DNA from: Cohnella rhizoplanae
GTDB lineage: Bacteria; Bacillota; Bacilli; Paenibacillales; Paenibacillaceae
Assembly (NCBI RefSeq): GCF_948329515.1
Contig: NZ_CAOJCN010000001.1
Span: 124,001 to 188,000, forward strand
DNA: 64,000 bases
Reading direction: 5' to 3'
Part shown: piece after piece, positions 17,028 to 26,132 of the stretch
Layout: each line of letters opens with the position of its first letter
Numbering within the stretch: position 1 is the stretch's first letter
Program-made: the position numbers and the translations under genes
The notes under the pieces: model-generated
The model's input: only the letters and a program-made list of their open reading frames with translations
The model's database searches: none
Told to the model about the DNA's origin: nothing

Positions 17028-19712
17028 ATGAATCGAAGGCCGCTCGTATCGGTAGCGGGATTCTGGGTAGCGGGCAGCGCCGCGTGGTCGATCCGGCAGG
17101 GTACGCCGGCTCTGATCGTCTATGCGGGCATCGTCGCGGCGCTTGCGGCGCTCGTCCTATGGGGACGGCTCCGGCCGCGTATAGGCGCGTTGTGCGCGCT
17201 GGCCTTGTTGTTGTCCGCCTGCCTTCGAATCTGGAGCGAATCGGGAGACGGCTCCCGGCTCTCGGCCGCTTGGCCCGAGCCCGACGGACAAGCGGTCGTG
17301 GCCACCGGTCGGCTGCTTGAGCCTGCGGCGATCGACGGAGATACGGTTACGTTTCCCGTCCGGTTAAGCAGCATTCGCGCGGAAGGGACCGGAACCGGAA
17401 CCGGAACCGTGAATCCCGTCGGCGAACAGCTGCTCGTGCGCGTTCGCTTGGCCGCCGAGGCGGAATTGAAGACCGCCGCCGCCTGGAGACGCGGGATGTC
17501 CGTGGCGGTGGAAGGCGAACTCCGTCTTCCCGCGGACGCGGGCAACTTCGGCGGTTTCGACTATCGGGCGTATTTGCGCCGGCAAGGCATTTACTGGACG
17601 TTGTCGGCCAAGGGCGCATCTGCTGTGACGCAAGCGGAGAGGCCGGTTCCTCTCGCGGACCGCGCCATGCGCTGGTTCGACGATTCCAGGGATGCGATCG
17701 GCGGACTGACGGATAGGCTGTATGGTACGTTGGACAGCGGTTATATGAAGGGCCTGGTGGCCGGCATCCCGGACGATCTTGATCCGGAGAGGTTCGACGA
17801 CTTTTCCAGGCTAGGGCTTACGCATGTGCTCGCCATTTCAGGGCTTCACGTGGCCGTCGTCGTTTACATTTTGCTCCTGCTCGGCAAGCTGGCGCGCTGG
17901 ACCCGGGAGCGGTCGCTGGGCTTCGCCGCGTCCGCGATGCCGTTCTACATGCTGCTCACGGGCGCTTCGCCGTCGGCCGTCCGCGCATGCCTCATGTCGA
18001 TGATCGCGCTGTGGCTTGCGCGGCAGGGTAGGCTGAAGGACGGTCTTCACCTCCTCGCCGCGGCCGCGCTGATCATGGTCGTCTGGCGGCCGAACGTCGT
18101 GGAGGACGTCAGCTTCCAGCTGTCGTTTATCGTGACCGCCGGCCTGCTGCTCTGCGTGCCGGTCATGACGGAGCTGCTCGCCCTCCGGATTCGCTCTCCG
18201 CTTATTCGTTCCTCGCTCGCGGTGGCGCTTACCGCCCAGCTCTTTTCCTTCCCGGTCACCGCGTATTATTTTCACCAGCTTCATCTGCTGTCGCTGCTTG
18301 CCAATCTCGTGCTCGTACCGTTCATCAGCTTCGTCGTCATGCCGCTCGGGATGGCCGCGCTGGCCCTGGGCGCCGTCTGGCTGCCGCTCGGCGTCGTGCC
18401 TGCGAGGCTGGCGACGCTCTGCAACCGCGCGACGTTCGAGGCCACCGAGCGGTTGGGATCGGTCAAGGCTTTGTCGACCGTATGGCACCAGCCGGGAATC
18501 GTCTGGGTACTGGCCTTCTACGCGCTGCTGCTGGCCACGCTGGCCTACGCGCGCCGAGCGATCCGCGCGAGCGCGGAGAGGTCCGCGACGGCAGCCGCCG
18601 CCGAACGGCAGCGCGCCGTCTCGGATCCGTTCGACGCCTCGCTTCGAGCGGATAGCGTCGCCGTTTATGCCGCGGTCCCGCTGGGCGCGGACACGCCGAC
18701 CGAGCCGCTGAACGCCGCGTTGGACGGACCTGCGAATGGCGGGTACGGGGCATATGGCGCTGTAGGCGCCAGGTACCGGAGGCTGGCCGCCGCATCGTTC
18801 GCGGTTGCTTGGTTCGGGCTGCTGGCATGGGAAGCTCCCCCTGTGAGGCTGGACCGGACCGCCTCGGTATCCTTTCTCGACGTGGGGCAGGGCGACAGCA
18901 TTCTAATCGAGACCGGCGGCGGGCGCCATATTCTGGTAGACGCCGGCGGCACGGTCGAATTCGGCAAGCCGAAGGAGGCATGGCGGCTCCGCAGGGACCC
19001 CTACGAGGTGGGCCGCAAGACGCTCGTACCGCTGCTCAAGCAGCGCGGCGTCCGCCGCCTGGACGCGCTCGTCCTGACGCACCTGGATGCCGATCATATC
19101 GGCGGCGCCCACGCGATCATCCGCGAACTTCAGGTCGGCCGCATCCTGTTCAACGGCACGATTAAACCGGACGGCGACGTGCTTCGTCTATTTCATGAGG
19201 CAGAAGACGCGGGCATTCCGATGTACGCGGTCAATTCCGGCATGGTCTGGCGGCCGGACGCGTCGGCGACGCTCGAAGCGATGTACCCGCTAGAGACGGC
19301 GCGGGACGATCGCATACCGGCGGCCGACGAACAAAACGACCTGAGCGTCGTGCTACGGCTTACGCTTTACGGCCGTTCATTCATACTGCCAGGCGATCTC
19401 GAGTCGGCCGGCGAGTCCGCCGTGCTGGGCGAGCTGCGCCGCCAAGGCGTCGCGCCGAGCGCAGTGGACGTGCTGAAGGCCGGTCACCATGGCAGCAAAA
19501 CGTCCACGACGGCCTCGTGGCTGGCATGGTGGAGACCGGCGGAAGTCGTGGTGTCCGCCGGCAGGAACAATTTGTACGGACATCCGCACGCAGAAGTGAC
19601 GGAACGGATCCTGCGCACGGGCGCCGCGCTCGCGCGTACCGACCTCCAGGGCGAGATCGCCTACCGCGTCCTGCCGGACGGCCGTCTGGAGCGTCGCGCC
19701 AAGCGTCCCTGA
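17028..19712 (+). CDS. comEC: ComEC/Rec2 DNA translocation channel
   Basis: 894 residues. N-terminal helices and a DUF4131 extracellular domain (about 30-210), the competence channel domain of many helices (about 235-510, with LTHVLAISGLHVAV and LLLTGASPSAVRACLM), and a C-terminal metallo-beta-lactamase-like domain (from about 613) with LDVGQGDSILIE, THLDADHIGG (about 684) and KAGHHGSKTS (about 818). Forms the aqueous channel for single-stranded DNA uptake; the lactamase domain is proposed to degrade the non-transported strand. ATG at 17028 after AGGAG. Confidence 0.95.
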   Translation: MNRRPLVSVAGFWVAGSAAWSIRQGTPALIVYAGIVAALAALVLWGRLRPRIGALCALALLLSACLRIWSESGDGSRLSAAWPEPDGQAVVATGRLLEPAAIDGDTVTFPVRLSSIRAEGTGTGTGTVNPVGEQLLVRVRLAAEAELKTAAAWRRGMSVAVEGELRLPADAGNFGGFDYRAYLRRQGIYWTLSAKGASAVTQAERPVPLADRAMRWFDDSRDAIGGLTDRLYGTLDSGYMKGLVAGIPDDLDPERFDDFSRLGLTHVLAISGLHVAVVVYILLLLGKLARWTRERSLGFAASAMPFYMLLTGASPSAVRACLMSMIALWLARQGRLKDGLHLLAAAALIMVVWRPNVVEDVSFQLSFIVTAGLLLCVPVMTELLALRIRSPLIRSSLAVALTAQLFSFPVTAYYFHQLHLLSLLANLVLVPFISFVVMPLGMAALALGAVWLPLGVVPARLATLCNRATFEATERLGSVKALSTVWHQPGIVWVLAFYALLLATLAYARRAIRASAERSATAAAAERQRAVSDPFDASLRADSVAVYAAVPLGADTPTEPLNAALDGPANGGYGAYGAVGARYRRLAAASFAVAWFGLLAWEAPPVRLDRTASVSFLDVGQGDSILIETGGGRHILVDAGGTVEFGKPKEAWRLRRDPYEVGRKTLVPLLKQRGVRRLDALVLTHLDADHIGGAHAIIRELQVGRILFNGTIKPDGDVLRLFHEAEDAGIPMYAVNSGMVWRPDASATLEAMYPLETARDDRIPAADEQNDLSVVLRLTLYGRSFILPGDLESAGESAVLGELRRQGVAPSAVDVLKAGHHGSKTSTTASWLAWWRPAEVVVSAGRNNLYGHPHAEVTERILRTGAALARTDLQGEIAYRVLPDGRLERRAKRP

Positions 19713-19834
19713 CGACAAAAAGCAGCGCGTATGGTAGACTAGACAGGATGCTCTTCGGGCATACTGCACAACTTTTCGGCAAGCCGCCGAGTATAAACAG
19801 AAAACGCGGATCGCCTTAGATTCGAGCCGAACGG

Positions 19835-19860
19835 AAAGGCGCATTCGCCTTTTATTTTTT
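19835..19860 (+). terminator. Terminator after comEC
   Basis: AAAGGCG-CATT-CGCCTTT stem (19835-19852) followed by TATTTTTTTG. It ends the comE transcript before the sigma factor gene. Confidence 0.8.
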
Positions 19861-19884
19861 TGTTAGATTATACCTTGCGTTTTT

Positions 19885-19913
19885 TGCAACCTTTTGGCGC
19901 ACAGCTGCGTCAG
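19885..19913 (+). promoter_or_regulatory. ECF-type promoter, likely autoregulated
   Basis: TGCAAC (19885-19890), 17-bp spacer, CGTCAG (19908-19913). The AAC -35 and CGTC -10 are hallmarks of promoters read by ECF sigma factors, and it lies 29 nt upstream of the sigma factor start, so autoregulation is likely. Confidence 0.6.
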
Positions 19914-19941
19914 TGGGGATGCGAGAGAAGGAGGATCTCCC

Positions 19942-20490
19942 GTGGTGGAGCCGGAATTGATCAAAGCTGCGCAGGCCGGCGATCGGGAAGCGCTCGTTAC
20001 GCTGCTTCGCGAGATTGAACACCAGGTTTACCGTACGGCCTACTATTTACTGAATCATGAACAGGATGCGATGGACGCGGCGCAGGAAGCGCTGATCCGG
20101 GTGTACACGAAGATTAATTCGTACGAGGAAAAGGCGCAGTTCCGCACGTGGGTACAACGCATCGTCACCAATATTTGCATCGACAAGTTCCGTCGAAAAC
20201 GACCTTCCGTTTCCATCGACGAACACGAGATGGTTTTTCAAGCGCATGAAGACGTCGAGGCCGAGGTGATGAGCGGCTATGCTTCGGAGGACATCCGCGA
20301 AGCGATCGGCAAGCTCCCGGAGCATCATCGCACCGTTGTCGTGCTCCGTTATTTGCAGGATTTTTCTTATAACGAGATCGCCGATTCGCTTAACTTGCCC
20401 TTGAACACGGTCAAGTCATACTTATTCCGCGCCCGACAACAACTACAGACACTGCTTCATGACTATCGGAAAGGGGGTGTCCGGGGATGA
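19942..20490 (+). CDS. ECF-family RNA polymerase sigma factor
   Basis: 182 residues. Sigma region 2 (about 20-90) includes DAMDAAQEALIRVYTKI and FRTWVQRIVTNICIDKFRRK; region 4 (about 125-178) includes LPEHHRTVVVLRYLQDFSYNEIADSLNLPLNTVKSYLFRARQ (split here as the two helices). GTG at 19942 is chosen because AAGGAGG lies 7 nt upstream; a second GTG follows at 19945. The stop overlaps the next gene by ATGA, the usual sigma/anti-sigma coupling. The signal it answers to cannot be read from the sequence. Confidence 0.92.
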   Translation: MVEPELIKAAQAGDREALVTLLREIEHQVYRTAYYLLNHEQDAMDAAQEALIRVYTKINSYEEKAQFRTWVQRIVTNICIDKFRRKRPSVSIDEHEMVFQAHEDVEAEVMSGYASEDIREAIGKLPEHHRTVVVLRYLQDFSYNEIADSLNLPLNTVKSYLFRARQQLQTLLHDYRKGGVRG

Positions 20491-21650
20491 ATCGCGAAGA
20501 GGGGATGGAGCTCGTGCAGCGTTCGATCGACGGCGATCTGAACGAGGAAGAGTCGTCGCGACTGCAATTGTACTTGCAGAACTATCCGGAATGCGCCGCG
20601 CTGCTCGATCGGCTGACGCGGCTGTCCGAGGAACTGACGCAGCTGCCGCACGTCGCGCCCAGATACAGTCTGGTGGACGCGATCCTGCCGCAGCTCGAGC
20701 TGATCGTGCCGGAACCGGCGCCTGGCGCCGCGGTTGCGGACGAGACCGAGGAGACGCCGTACGCGACGCGTACCCGCAGAGTCGCAGACCGCAAGTCGGT
20801 CTACCGCCGCGTGGCCGCGGTCGTCGCGGCCGGCGTCGTAGCCGGCGTGCTGCTGATCGTCCAGCCGTTCTCGCTGCTGCCTGATTCGGACCAGCAGAAG
20901 TCGGCGTCGCAATTGGAGTCGGTATCCGAGTCCGCGCCCGGCGCGGCTACAGCCGACATGATGCGCAAGTCCGTGGCGACGGAGCCGTCCGACGGCGGCG
21001 ATGCGCAGAACGGAGATAACGCAAGTCTCGCTCAAGACGCTCCCGGCGAGAGCTCGGATGCGTCCGGCAGCGCGGCTGGCGGCGGGAGCGATCCCGACAC
21101 CAGCGTGAGCTTCGGCGCGCCGTTGTCGTCCGACGGCAGCGGGGCGGCCGTAACGCCGACCGCCAAGATCGAGGAGCAGGCGCCGGCGCCGGGCTCGAAC
21201 GTCGCGCCGGAAGCCAACGGCGACGAGAGGAAGGGCTTTGCGCCTCCCGCTGCCGCTTCGGCCGGCAATGTGGACAAGAGCGGCGGCACGGATGGCAACG
21301 CAGGCGACAGCGTCGCAGGCGATAGCGTTGCAAGTTCCGAAGGCCAAGGTCCGGCGGCTACGGACGCGCCTTCTATTGCCGACTTGCCGGATATGTCCTT
21401 TTCGGTCGCCATGCCGTCATGGGAGTCGCCTGACGGCGCGCTGACGGCGCTCGCGAACCGCGGAGGCGTTCGGATCGTGAAGACCGACGGACTCGCGACG
21501 GTATTCGAGAGCGACGAGCGGGAGGGCACGATATCGGACGTCACCTGGGGACAGGACGGACAGGATCTGTACTACACCTGGACGGACGCCTCCGGCAAGT
21601 CCACGGACCTGTGGTGGAACGCCGAACAAAATCGCGAGCAGAAGCGTTGA
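20487..21650 (+). CDS. Membrane-bound anti-sigma factor
   Basis: 387 residues. The N-terminal cytoplasmic domain (1-65) resembles anti-sigma domains in helix layout (EGMELVQRSIDGDLNEEES), but the H-x3-C-x2-C zinc ligands are absent: only one Cys (NYPECAALL) remains. One helix (about 108-128, VAAVVAAGVVAGVLLIVQPF) is followed by a long Ser/Ala/Gly/Asp-rich extracytoplasmic stretch (about 135-300) and a short C-domain with SFSVAMPSWESPDGALTAL and TWGQDGQDLYYTW. Coupled to the sigma gene by ATGA overlap. Assignment rests mainly on topology and position. Confidence 0.75.
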   Translation: MNREEGMELVQRSIDGDLNEEESSRLQLYLQNYPECAALLDRLTRLSEELTQLPHVAPRYSLVDAILPQLELIVPEPAPGAAVADETEETPYATRTRRVADRKSVYRRVAAVVAAGVVAGVLLIVQPFSLLPDSDQQKSASQLESVSESAPGAATADMMRKSVATEPSDGGDAQNGDNASLAQDAPGESSDASGSAAGGGSDPDTSVSFGAPLSSDGSGAAVTPTAKIEEQAPAPGSNVAPEANGDERKGFAPPAAASAGNVDKSGGTDGNAGDSVAGDSVASSEGQGPAATDAPSIADLPDMSFSVAMPSWESPDGALTALANRGGVRIVKTDGLATVFESDEREGTISDVTWGQDGQDLYYTWTDASGKSTDLWWNAEQNREQKR

Positions 21651-21787
21651 CCGGTCGTCACCAATCGAGCGGCTGCCGCGTATAGTGGACTATTAACGCC
21701 GCCGCGCCCCCTGGAGGCGCAGTCACGATCGTTCGCGCGGGTACCATGGGCCCGCCCGTCGAACGTTGACATAGATTCCAAGGACAG

Positions 21788-21824
21788 AGAGATCGTGCCT
21801 GCCGTTAACGGGCGCGGTCTCTTT
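21788..21824 (+). terminator. Terminator after the sigma/anti-sigma operon
   Basis: 14-bp stem with several G-U pairs (21788-21801 with 21809-21822) followed by a short T-run. It directly precedes the holA -10 box. Confidence 0.55.
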
Positions 21825-21828
21825 GCTG

Positions 21829-21834
21829 TATAAT
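21829..21834 (+). promoter_or_regulatory. -10 box of the holA promoter
   Basis: TATAAT at 21829-21834 with a weak TTAACG 18 bp upstream (21805-21810). The ATG at 21833 overlaps this box, which argues that it is not the holA start codon. Confidence 0.5.
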
Positions 21835-21853
21835 GGGGAGCGAGGTGGTCGGG

Positions 21854-22891
21854 TTGGAATCGAGACAAGCGTTTAAGGAAATCAGGGAGGGACAGATTCG
21901 TCCCCTGTACATATGCTTCGGCACGGAGAGCTACCGCATGAATGAATTCGCCGAGCGGCTAGTTGCCGCGGTGGCCGAGCCCGAGCATCGCGATATGGCG
22001 ATCGTGCGTTTCGATACGGCGGAGCATTCGCTCGACGCGATTCTGGAGGAAGCGGAAACGATGCCGTTCCTCGTGCCGAGCAAGCTGGTGCTGGTCCGGG
22101 ACAGCGTCGTGTTCGGATCGGCCAAGGAATCGGCCAAGACGGAGCATCGGACCGAGCGGCTGCTCGATTATATGAAAAGGCCGTTCGAGACGACCGTACT
22201 CGTCTTTATGGTGCCCCACGACAAGCTCGACGAGCGGAAGAAGACGTCGAAGGCGGCGAAGCAGGACGGCATCGTCGTTAATTTCTCGCCGCTCGGGCCG
22301 GACGAGCTGCTCTCGTGGATTATCGGCCGCGCTGCCAAGCAAGGCCGTACGATCGATAAGCCGGCGGCCGAGGAGCTGATCCGGCGCGCGGGCACGGAGA
22401 TGGGCGCGCTGTCCGCGGAGACGGACAAGCTGTGCCTGCACGCGGGCGAGGGAGGTACGGTGACGGCGGCGGCCGTCGCCGAGCTCGTGCCAGCGAGCGT
22501 GGAGCAGAGCGTCTTCAAGCTCACCGAGGAGATCGCTTCGCTCCGGACCGACAAGGCGCTAGCGCTTTACCACGATCTGCTCCGGCGCCGCGAAGAACCG
22601 ATCAAGCTGACGGCGCTGCTCGTCCGTCAATTCCGCAGCATGCTGTACGTCAAGGAACTGGGCAAGCAAGGCTATTCGCCCCAGCAGATGGCGGGGCAGC
22701 TCGGCATGCATCCGTATGGCGTCAAGGTGACGGCCGAGCAGGCCAAGGCATTCAGCATCGAGCGGCTGACCGCGCTGCTCAGCGGGCTCGCCGAGCTGGA
22801 CTACGAGATGAAGACCGGCCGCGTCGACAAGACGCTCGGTCTGGAGCTTTGGCTGCTGCGTACCGGCTCCGGCGTAGGCATGAAGGCGTAA
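21854..22891 (+). CDS. holA: DNA polymerase III subunit delta
   Basis: 345 residues, the length of B. subtilis YqeN. Clamp-loader delta subunit: N-terminal AAA+-like domain (RPLYICFGTESYRMNEF; SKLVLVRDSVVF), a middle domain with DELLSWIIGRAAKQGRTI and IRRAGTEMGALSAETDKL, and C-terminal collar helices (FKLTEEIASL; QFRSMLYVKELGKQG). Opens the beta sliding clamp. TTG at 21854 behind AGGTGG is preferred to ATG 21833, which lies in the -10 box. In B. subtilis this gene is followed by rpsT; here the fatty-acid cluster intervenes. Confidence 0.92.
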   Translation: MESRQAFKEIREGQIRPLYICFGTESYRMNEFAERLVAAVAEPEHRDMAIVRFDTAEHSLDAILEEAETMPFLVPSKLVLVRDSVVFGSAKESAKTEHRTERLLDYMKRPFETTVLVFMVPHDKLDERKKTSKAAKQDGIVVNFSPLGPDELLSWIIGRAAKQGRTIDKPAAEELIRRAGTEMGALSAETDKLCLHAGEGGTVTAAAVAELVPASVEQSVFKLTEEIASLRTDKALALYHDLLRRREEPIKLTALLVRQFRSMLYVKELGKQGYSPQQMAGQLGMHPYGVKVTAEQAKAFSIERLTALLSGLAELDYEMKTGRVDKTLGLELWLLRTGSGVGMKA

Positions 22892-22924
22892 GATCCGCTT
22901 ATTGGGTTGAGTATGAGTGCGTGG

Positions 22925-23527
22925 GCATAGCGGATACGGAGTTACCTCGAAAAGCGAGGCAATTCAGCCCCGGGCGGCCATGAGAGGCGGGAGTTACCTC
23001 GAAAAGCGAGGTAATTCAGCTCCGGGCGGCCACGTGAGGCAGGAGTTACCTCGAGAAACAGCCTCAGACGGCCATGTGCGACAGGAGTTACCTCGAAAAG
23101 CAAGGTAATTCAGCTCCGATCGGCCATATGAGGCAGGAGTTAACTCGAAAAGCGAGGTAACTCAGCCACGGGCGGCCATGTGCGACAGGAGTTACCTCGA
23201 AAAGCTAGGTAATTCAGCTCCGATCGGCCATGTGCGACAGAGTTACCTCGAAAAGCGGGGTAATTCGGCCCCGGGCGGACATGAGAGGCAGGAGTTACCT
23301 CGAAAAGCAAGGTAATTCAGCCCCTTGCGGCCATGTGGGGCAGGAGTTACCTCGAAAAGCGAGGTAATTCAGCCCGGGGCGATCATGGGAGACAGGGGAT
23401 ACCTCGAAAAGCAAGGTAATTCAGCCCCGTGCGGCCATCTGAGGCTGGAGTTAACTCGAAAAGCAAGGTAATTCAGTCCCGGGCGGCCATATGAGGCTGG
23501 AGTTACCTCGACAAACGCGGGACGGCG
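22925..23527. repeat. Repeat array B: 12 units, about 52-bp period, 8-bp hairpin core
   Basis: Cores start at 22941, 22993, 23044, 23087, 23139, 23191, 23242, 23294, 23346, 23398, 23450 and 23502. The core is GTTACCTCG-AAAAG-CGAGGTAA, an 8-bp stem with a 5-nt loop; several copies have CAAGG in the right arm. The 23044 unit is shortened. Linkers are semi-conserved (GGGCGGCCAT, GAGGCAGGA). It lies between convergent holA and etfA. The core is shared with array C. Confidence 0.9.
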
Positions 23528-23535
23528 TTCGCTTT

Positions 23536-24519
23536 TTATGCGAGCGCCTTGCGGAATTCCTGCGTCAGCAGCGGCACGACCTCGAACAGATCGCCTACGA
23601 TGCCGTAGTCCGCGAGCTGGAAGATCGGCGCTTCGGGGTCTTTGTTGATGGCGACGATGATGCGCGAGCCGCTCATGCCGGCGAGATGCTGGATCGCGCC
23701 GCTGATTCCGCAGGCGATGTAGATCTCCGGCGTGACCACCTTGCCGGTCTGGCCGATCTGCAGCCCGTAGTCGCAGTACCCGGCATCGCAGGCCCCTCGC
23801 GACGCCCCGACGGCGCCGCCGAGCAGCTCGGCCAGCTCTTCGAGCGGCCTGAAGCCTTCGGCGCTCTTGACCCCGCGTCCGCCGGAGATGACGATCTTGG
23901 CCTCCGCGAGGTCGATTCGGCCGGCGGTCTTGCGGACGACGTCCCGCACCACGGTCCGCAGCTCGGACGCAGACGCCGCCGCGGATCTCGCGATCGGCGC
24001 CGCCGTGCCGTCCTCCCTAGGCTCGGCTGCGAGAAAGTTGTTCGGCCGTACCGTCACGACGCGCGGGGCCGACCCGAATACCCTGCGCTCGATCGCTTTG
24101 CCCGCGTAGATCGGACGGACGAATACGATCCGCCCATCGTCTTCGCGCTCGATCCCCGTCACGTCGGAGATTTGCCCCGCGGACAGCCTGGCCGCGAGCG
24201 CCGGCGCCAGGTCGCGCCCCGCGGCGGTATGCCCCAGGAACAGGCCGTCCGGCCGCAGCGACGCGAGCAGCGGGGCCAGCGCCTGAACATAAGCTTCGGG
24301 GTTATAGTTCCGCAGACTCTCGCTTTCGATAACATGCACCTGCGCCACCGGATAAGCAGCCAATTCCGCAGCCAGATCGTCCAGTCCTTCCCCCAGCAGC
24401 GCGGCGTGGATCTCGTCTTCTCCCGCCGCGCAGGCCGCTGCCGCCCGCAGCGCCTCCAGCGTTACGCGCCGCAGCTTGCCGTCCCGATGCTCCGCCACGA
24501 TCAGATACGTGTTGCGCAT
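23536..24519 (-). CDS. etfA: Electron transfer flavoprotein alpha subunit
   Basis: 327 residues. N-terminal ETF domain (about 1-185) and C-terminal FAD-binding domain (about 200-327) with [37 protein letters not shown] and the family end [22 protein letters not shown] (quoted in parts). It carries the FAD that takes electrons from acyl-CoA dehydrogenase. ATG at 24519 after GGGAGGT. Third gene of the fadR-etfB-etfA set. Confidence 0.95.
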   Translation of the reverse strand: MRNTYLIVAEHRDGKLRRVTLEALRAAAACAAGEDEIHAALLGEGLDDLAAELAAYPVAQVHVIESESLRNYNPEAYVQALAPLLASLRPDGLFLGHTAAGRDLAPALAARLSAGQISDVTGIEREDDGRIVFVRPIYAGKAIERRVFGSAPRVVTVRPNNFLAAEPREDGTAAPIARSAAASASELRTVVRDVVRKTAGRIDLAEAKIVISGGRGVKSAEGFRPLEELAELLGGAVGASRGACDAGYCDYGLQIGQTGKVVTPEIYIACGISGAIQHLAGMSGSRIIVAINKDPEAPIFQLADYGIVGDLFEVVPLLTQEFRKALA

Positions 24520-24565
24520 GGCATGTCTACCTCCCTATGCAGAATCGGATCGATTCACATGACAT

Positions 24566-25333
24566 TCAGATCGTATTGGACCCTTCGCGTAGAAGCCGCG
24601 CGAGCGCCGCCGCTTGCTCCTGCGAACTGCCTTGCAGGAGCTGGCCCGCCTGCCGGCTCCTCGGCAGCGACAAGGAGACGCGCGCGGTTTTCGCCTCCGA
24701 CGATCCGCCCCCGACGCCCAGCGCCTCCGCAGTCAGCGCTTTAAAGGGCTTTTTCTTTGCCCTCATAATGCCCGGCAGCGAGGGATAGCGCGGTTCGTTC
24801 AAGCCTTGCTGCGCCGTGATGAGCGCGGGCAAAGCGACTTCGATCCGCTCCAGATCGCCTTCCGCGTCCCGCTCGACGCTTGCCGTACCGCCCTCGACCG
24901 ACAGCTTGGTTACCGAGGTGACGTGCGGGATGCCGAGCGATATCGCCGCGCGCACCGCGACCTGGGCGCCCCCGGTATCCACGGAAAAGCTGCCGCCGAG
25001 CACCAAATCGTAGGCTTGAAGCCGCAGGGCAGCCGCGATGGCCTCGGCGAAGGCGCATTCGTCCTGCGGGATTCCCGCATCGTCGATCCATATCGCTTCG
25101 TCGGCGCCCATGGCGAGCGCCGTTCGGAGCGCTTCGGCCGTTCTGGCCGGACCGAGGGATAGCGCCGTCACCTGTCCTCCGTGCTTCTCCTTGAGGCGGA
25201 TCGCCTCTTCGATCGCATATTCGTCGTACGGATTGACGATGAACTTCACGCCGTCCTCGGACACGGCCCCGCCGTTCAGCGCGATCTTTTCCTCGGTGTC
25301 GAACGTTTGCTTCAGCAGCACCGCGATATTCAT
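24566..25333 (-). CDS. etfB: Electron transfer flavoprotein beta subunit
   Basis: 255 residues. AMP-binding ETF beta fold: N-terminus MNIAVLLKQTFDTEEKIAL, the VNPYDEYAIEEAIRLKE motif and the recognition-loop region LPALITAQQGLNEPRYPSL-PGIMRAKKKP. Partner of EtfA in moving electrons from beta-oxidation to the membrane. The ATG at 25333 is chosen because the N-terminus then matches the family and GGAGAGGAG lies upstream; the longer frame runs into fadR. 26 nt downstream of fadR. Confidence 0.94.
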   Translation of the reverse strand: MNIAVLLKQTFDTEEKIALNGGAVSEDGVKFIVNPYDEYAIEEAIRLKEKHGGQVTALSLGPARTAEALRTALAMGADEAIWIDDAGIPQDECAFAEAIAAALRLQAYDLVLGGSFSVDTGGAQVAVRAAISLGIPHVTSVTKLSVEGGTASVERDAEGDLERIEVALPALITAQQGLNEPRYPSLPGIMRAKKKPFKALTAEALGVGGGSSEAKTARVSLSLPRSRQAGQLLQGSSQEQAAALARLLREGSNTI

Positions 25334-25359
25334 CCGACATGCTCCTCTCCAAAAAAAGG

Positions 25360-25944
25360 TCAGGGCCTCAGCGCGCGCAGGAAAAAGTCGACCGTACCGT
25401 CCACCTGCGCGATAAGGGAATACTTGCGATCCGACATGAGCCAAGAAGACACCGCCTCGTCCATCGCCCCGAAGATGAGCTGACGCGATAGCTTCACGTC
25501 GATGTCCGGCCTGAACGCGCCGGATTCGATGCCATGCGCGAGCACGTTTTCGATGAGCCGCAAATAGGGCTTCAGCGTCTTGCCGATCTCCTTGCGCAGC
25601 TCGATGACGCTCTGCCGCAGCTCGATCTGCGTGACGTGGGCGAGCAGCGGATGGCGCTCCAGCTCGGCGTAGTGAAGCTCGCAGATCTTGCGCAGCGCAG
25701 CCTCGGCCGACTCCGACTCGCGGGCGGACGCCTCGAACTTGCCGATCAGCGCGCCGAGCCGCTCCCGGAACAGAGAAACGAGGATATCCTCCTTATTTTT
25801 GAAATATAAATAGATCGTGCCGTCCGCGACGCCGGCTTCCTTCGCGATCCTCGATACCTGCGAGCCGCGGTACCCGCATTCCGCGAACACCTTCACGGCC
25901 GCGTCCAGAATTCCTTCGAATTTATGCAGCCTGCCGATCGACAT
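25360..25944 (-). CDS. fadR: FadR-type TetR repressor of fatty-acid degradation
   Basis: 194 residues. TetR HTH (about 10-52: VSRIAKEAGVADGTIYLYFKNKEDIL) and a ligand domain resembling B. subtilis FadR, which releases DNA on binding long-chain acyl-CoA. First gene of fadR-etfB-etfA and divergent from the fadF-lcfA run. The operator at about 25992-26012 closely resembles the Bacillus FadR site, supporting the assignment and predicting control of both directions, including itself. Confidence 0.9.
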   Translation of the reverse strand: MSIGRLHKFEGILDAAVKVFAECGYRGSQVSRIAKEAGVADGTIYLYFKNKEDILVSLFRERLGALIGKFEASARESESAEAALRKICELHYAELERHPLLAHVTQIELRQSVIELRKEIGKTLKPYLRLIENVLAHGIESGAFRPDIDVKLSRQLIFGAMDEAVSSWLMSDRKYSLIAQVDGTVDFFLRALRP

Positions 25945-25991
25945 GCGCGCTCCTCCCCGCCAACCTGCCGTTCGCTATCGACGTTCAAAAT

Positions 25992-26012
25992 GAAATGAAT
26001 ACTCATTCATTT
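25992..26012. promoter_or_regulatory. FadR operator
   Basis: AAATGAA (25993-25999), 6 nt, TTCATTT (26006-26012), with a perfect right half TCATTCA (26003-26009). It fits the B. subtilis FadR consensus TGAATGA-MTAN-TCATTCA at all central and right positions and 5 of 7 left positions. It sits between fadR and fadF, 48 bp from fadR. The only such site seen in the cluster. Confidence 0.8.
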
Positions 26013-26132
26013 CTAGATCTATATTTAAGAGCCGGCGAAATATTGCCTGTTGCCTGCGATCGTGTATCCAGCCGCGTACCGATGCGCCGCAATCGCTCGC
26101 CAATCGTACCCGAGAAAGGAGAGAGGGTGCCT

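Noticed and set aside
21766..21771. TTGACA as -35 of the holA promoter
   Set aside because: No -10 box at 16-18 bp; the TATAAT at 21829 fits better with a nearer, weak -35.
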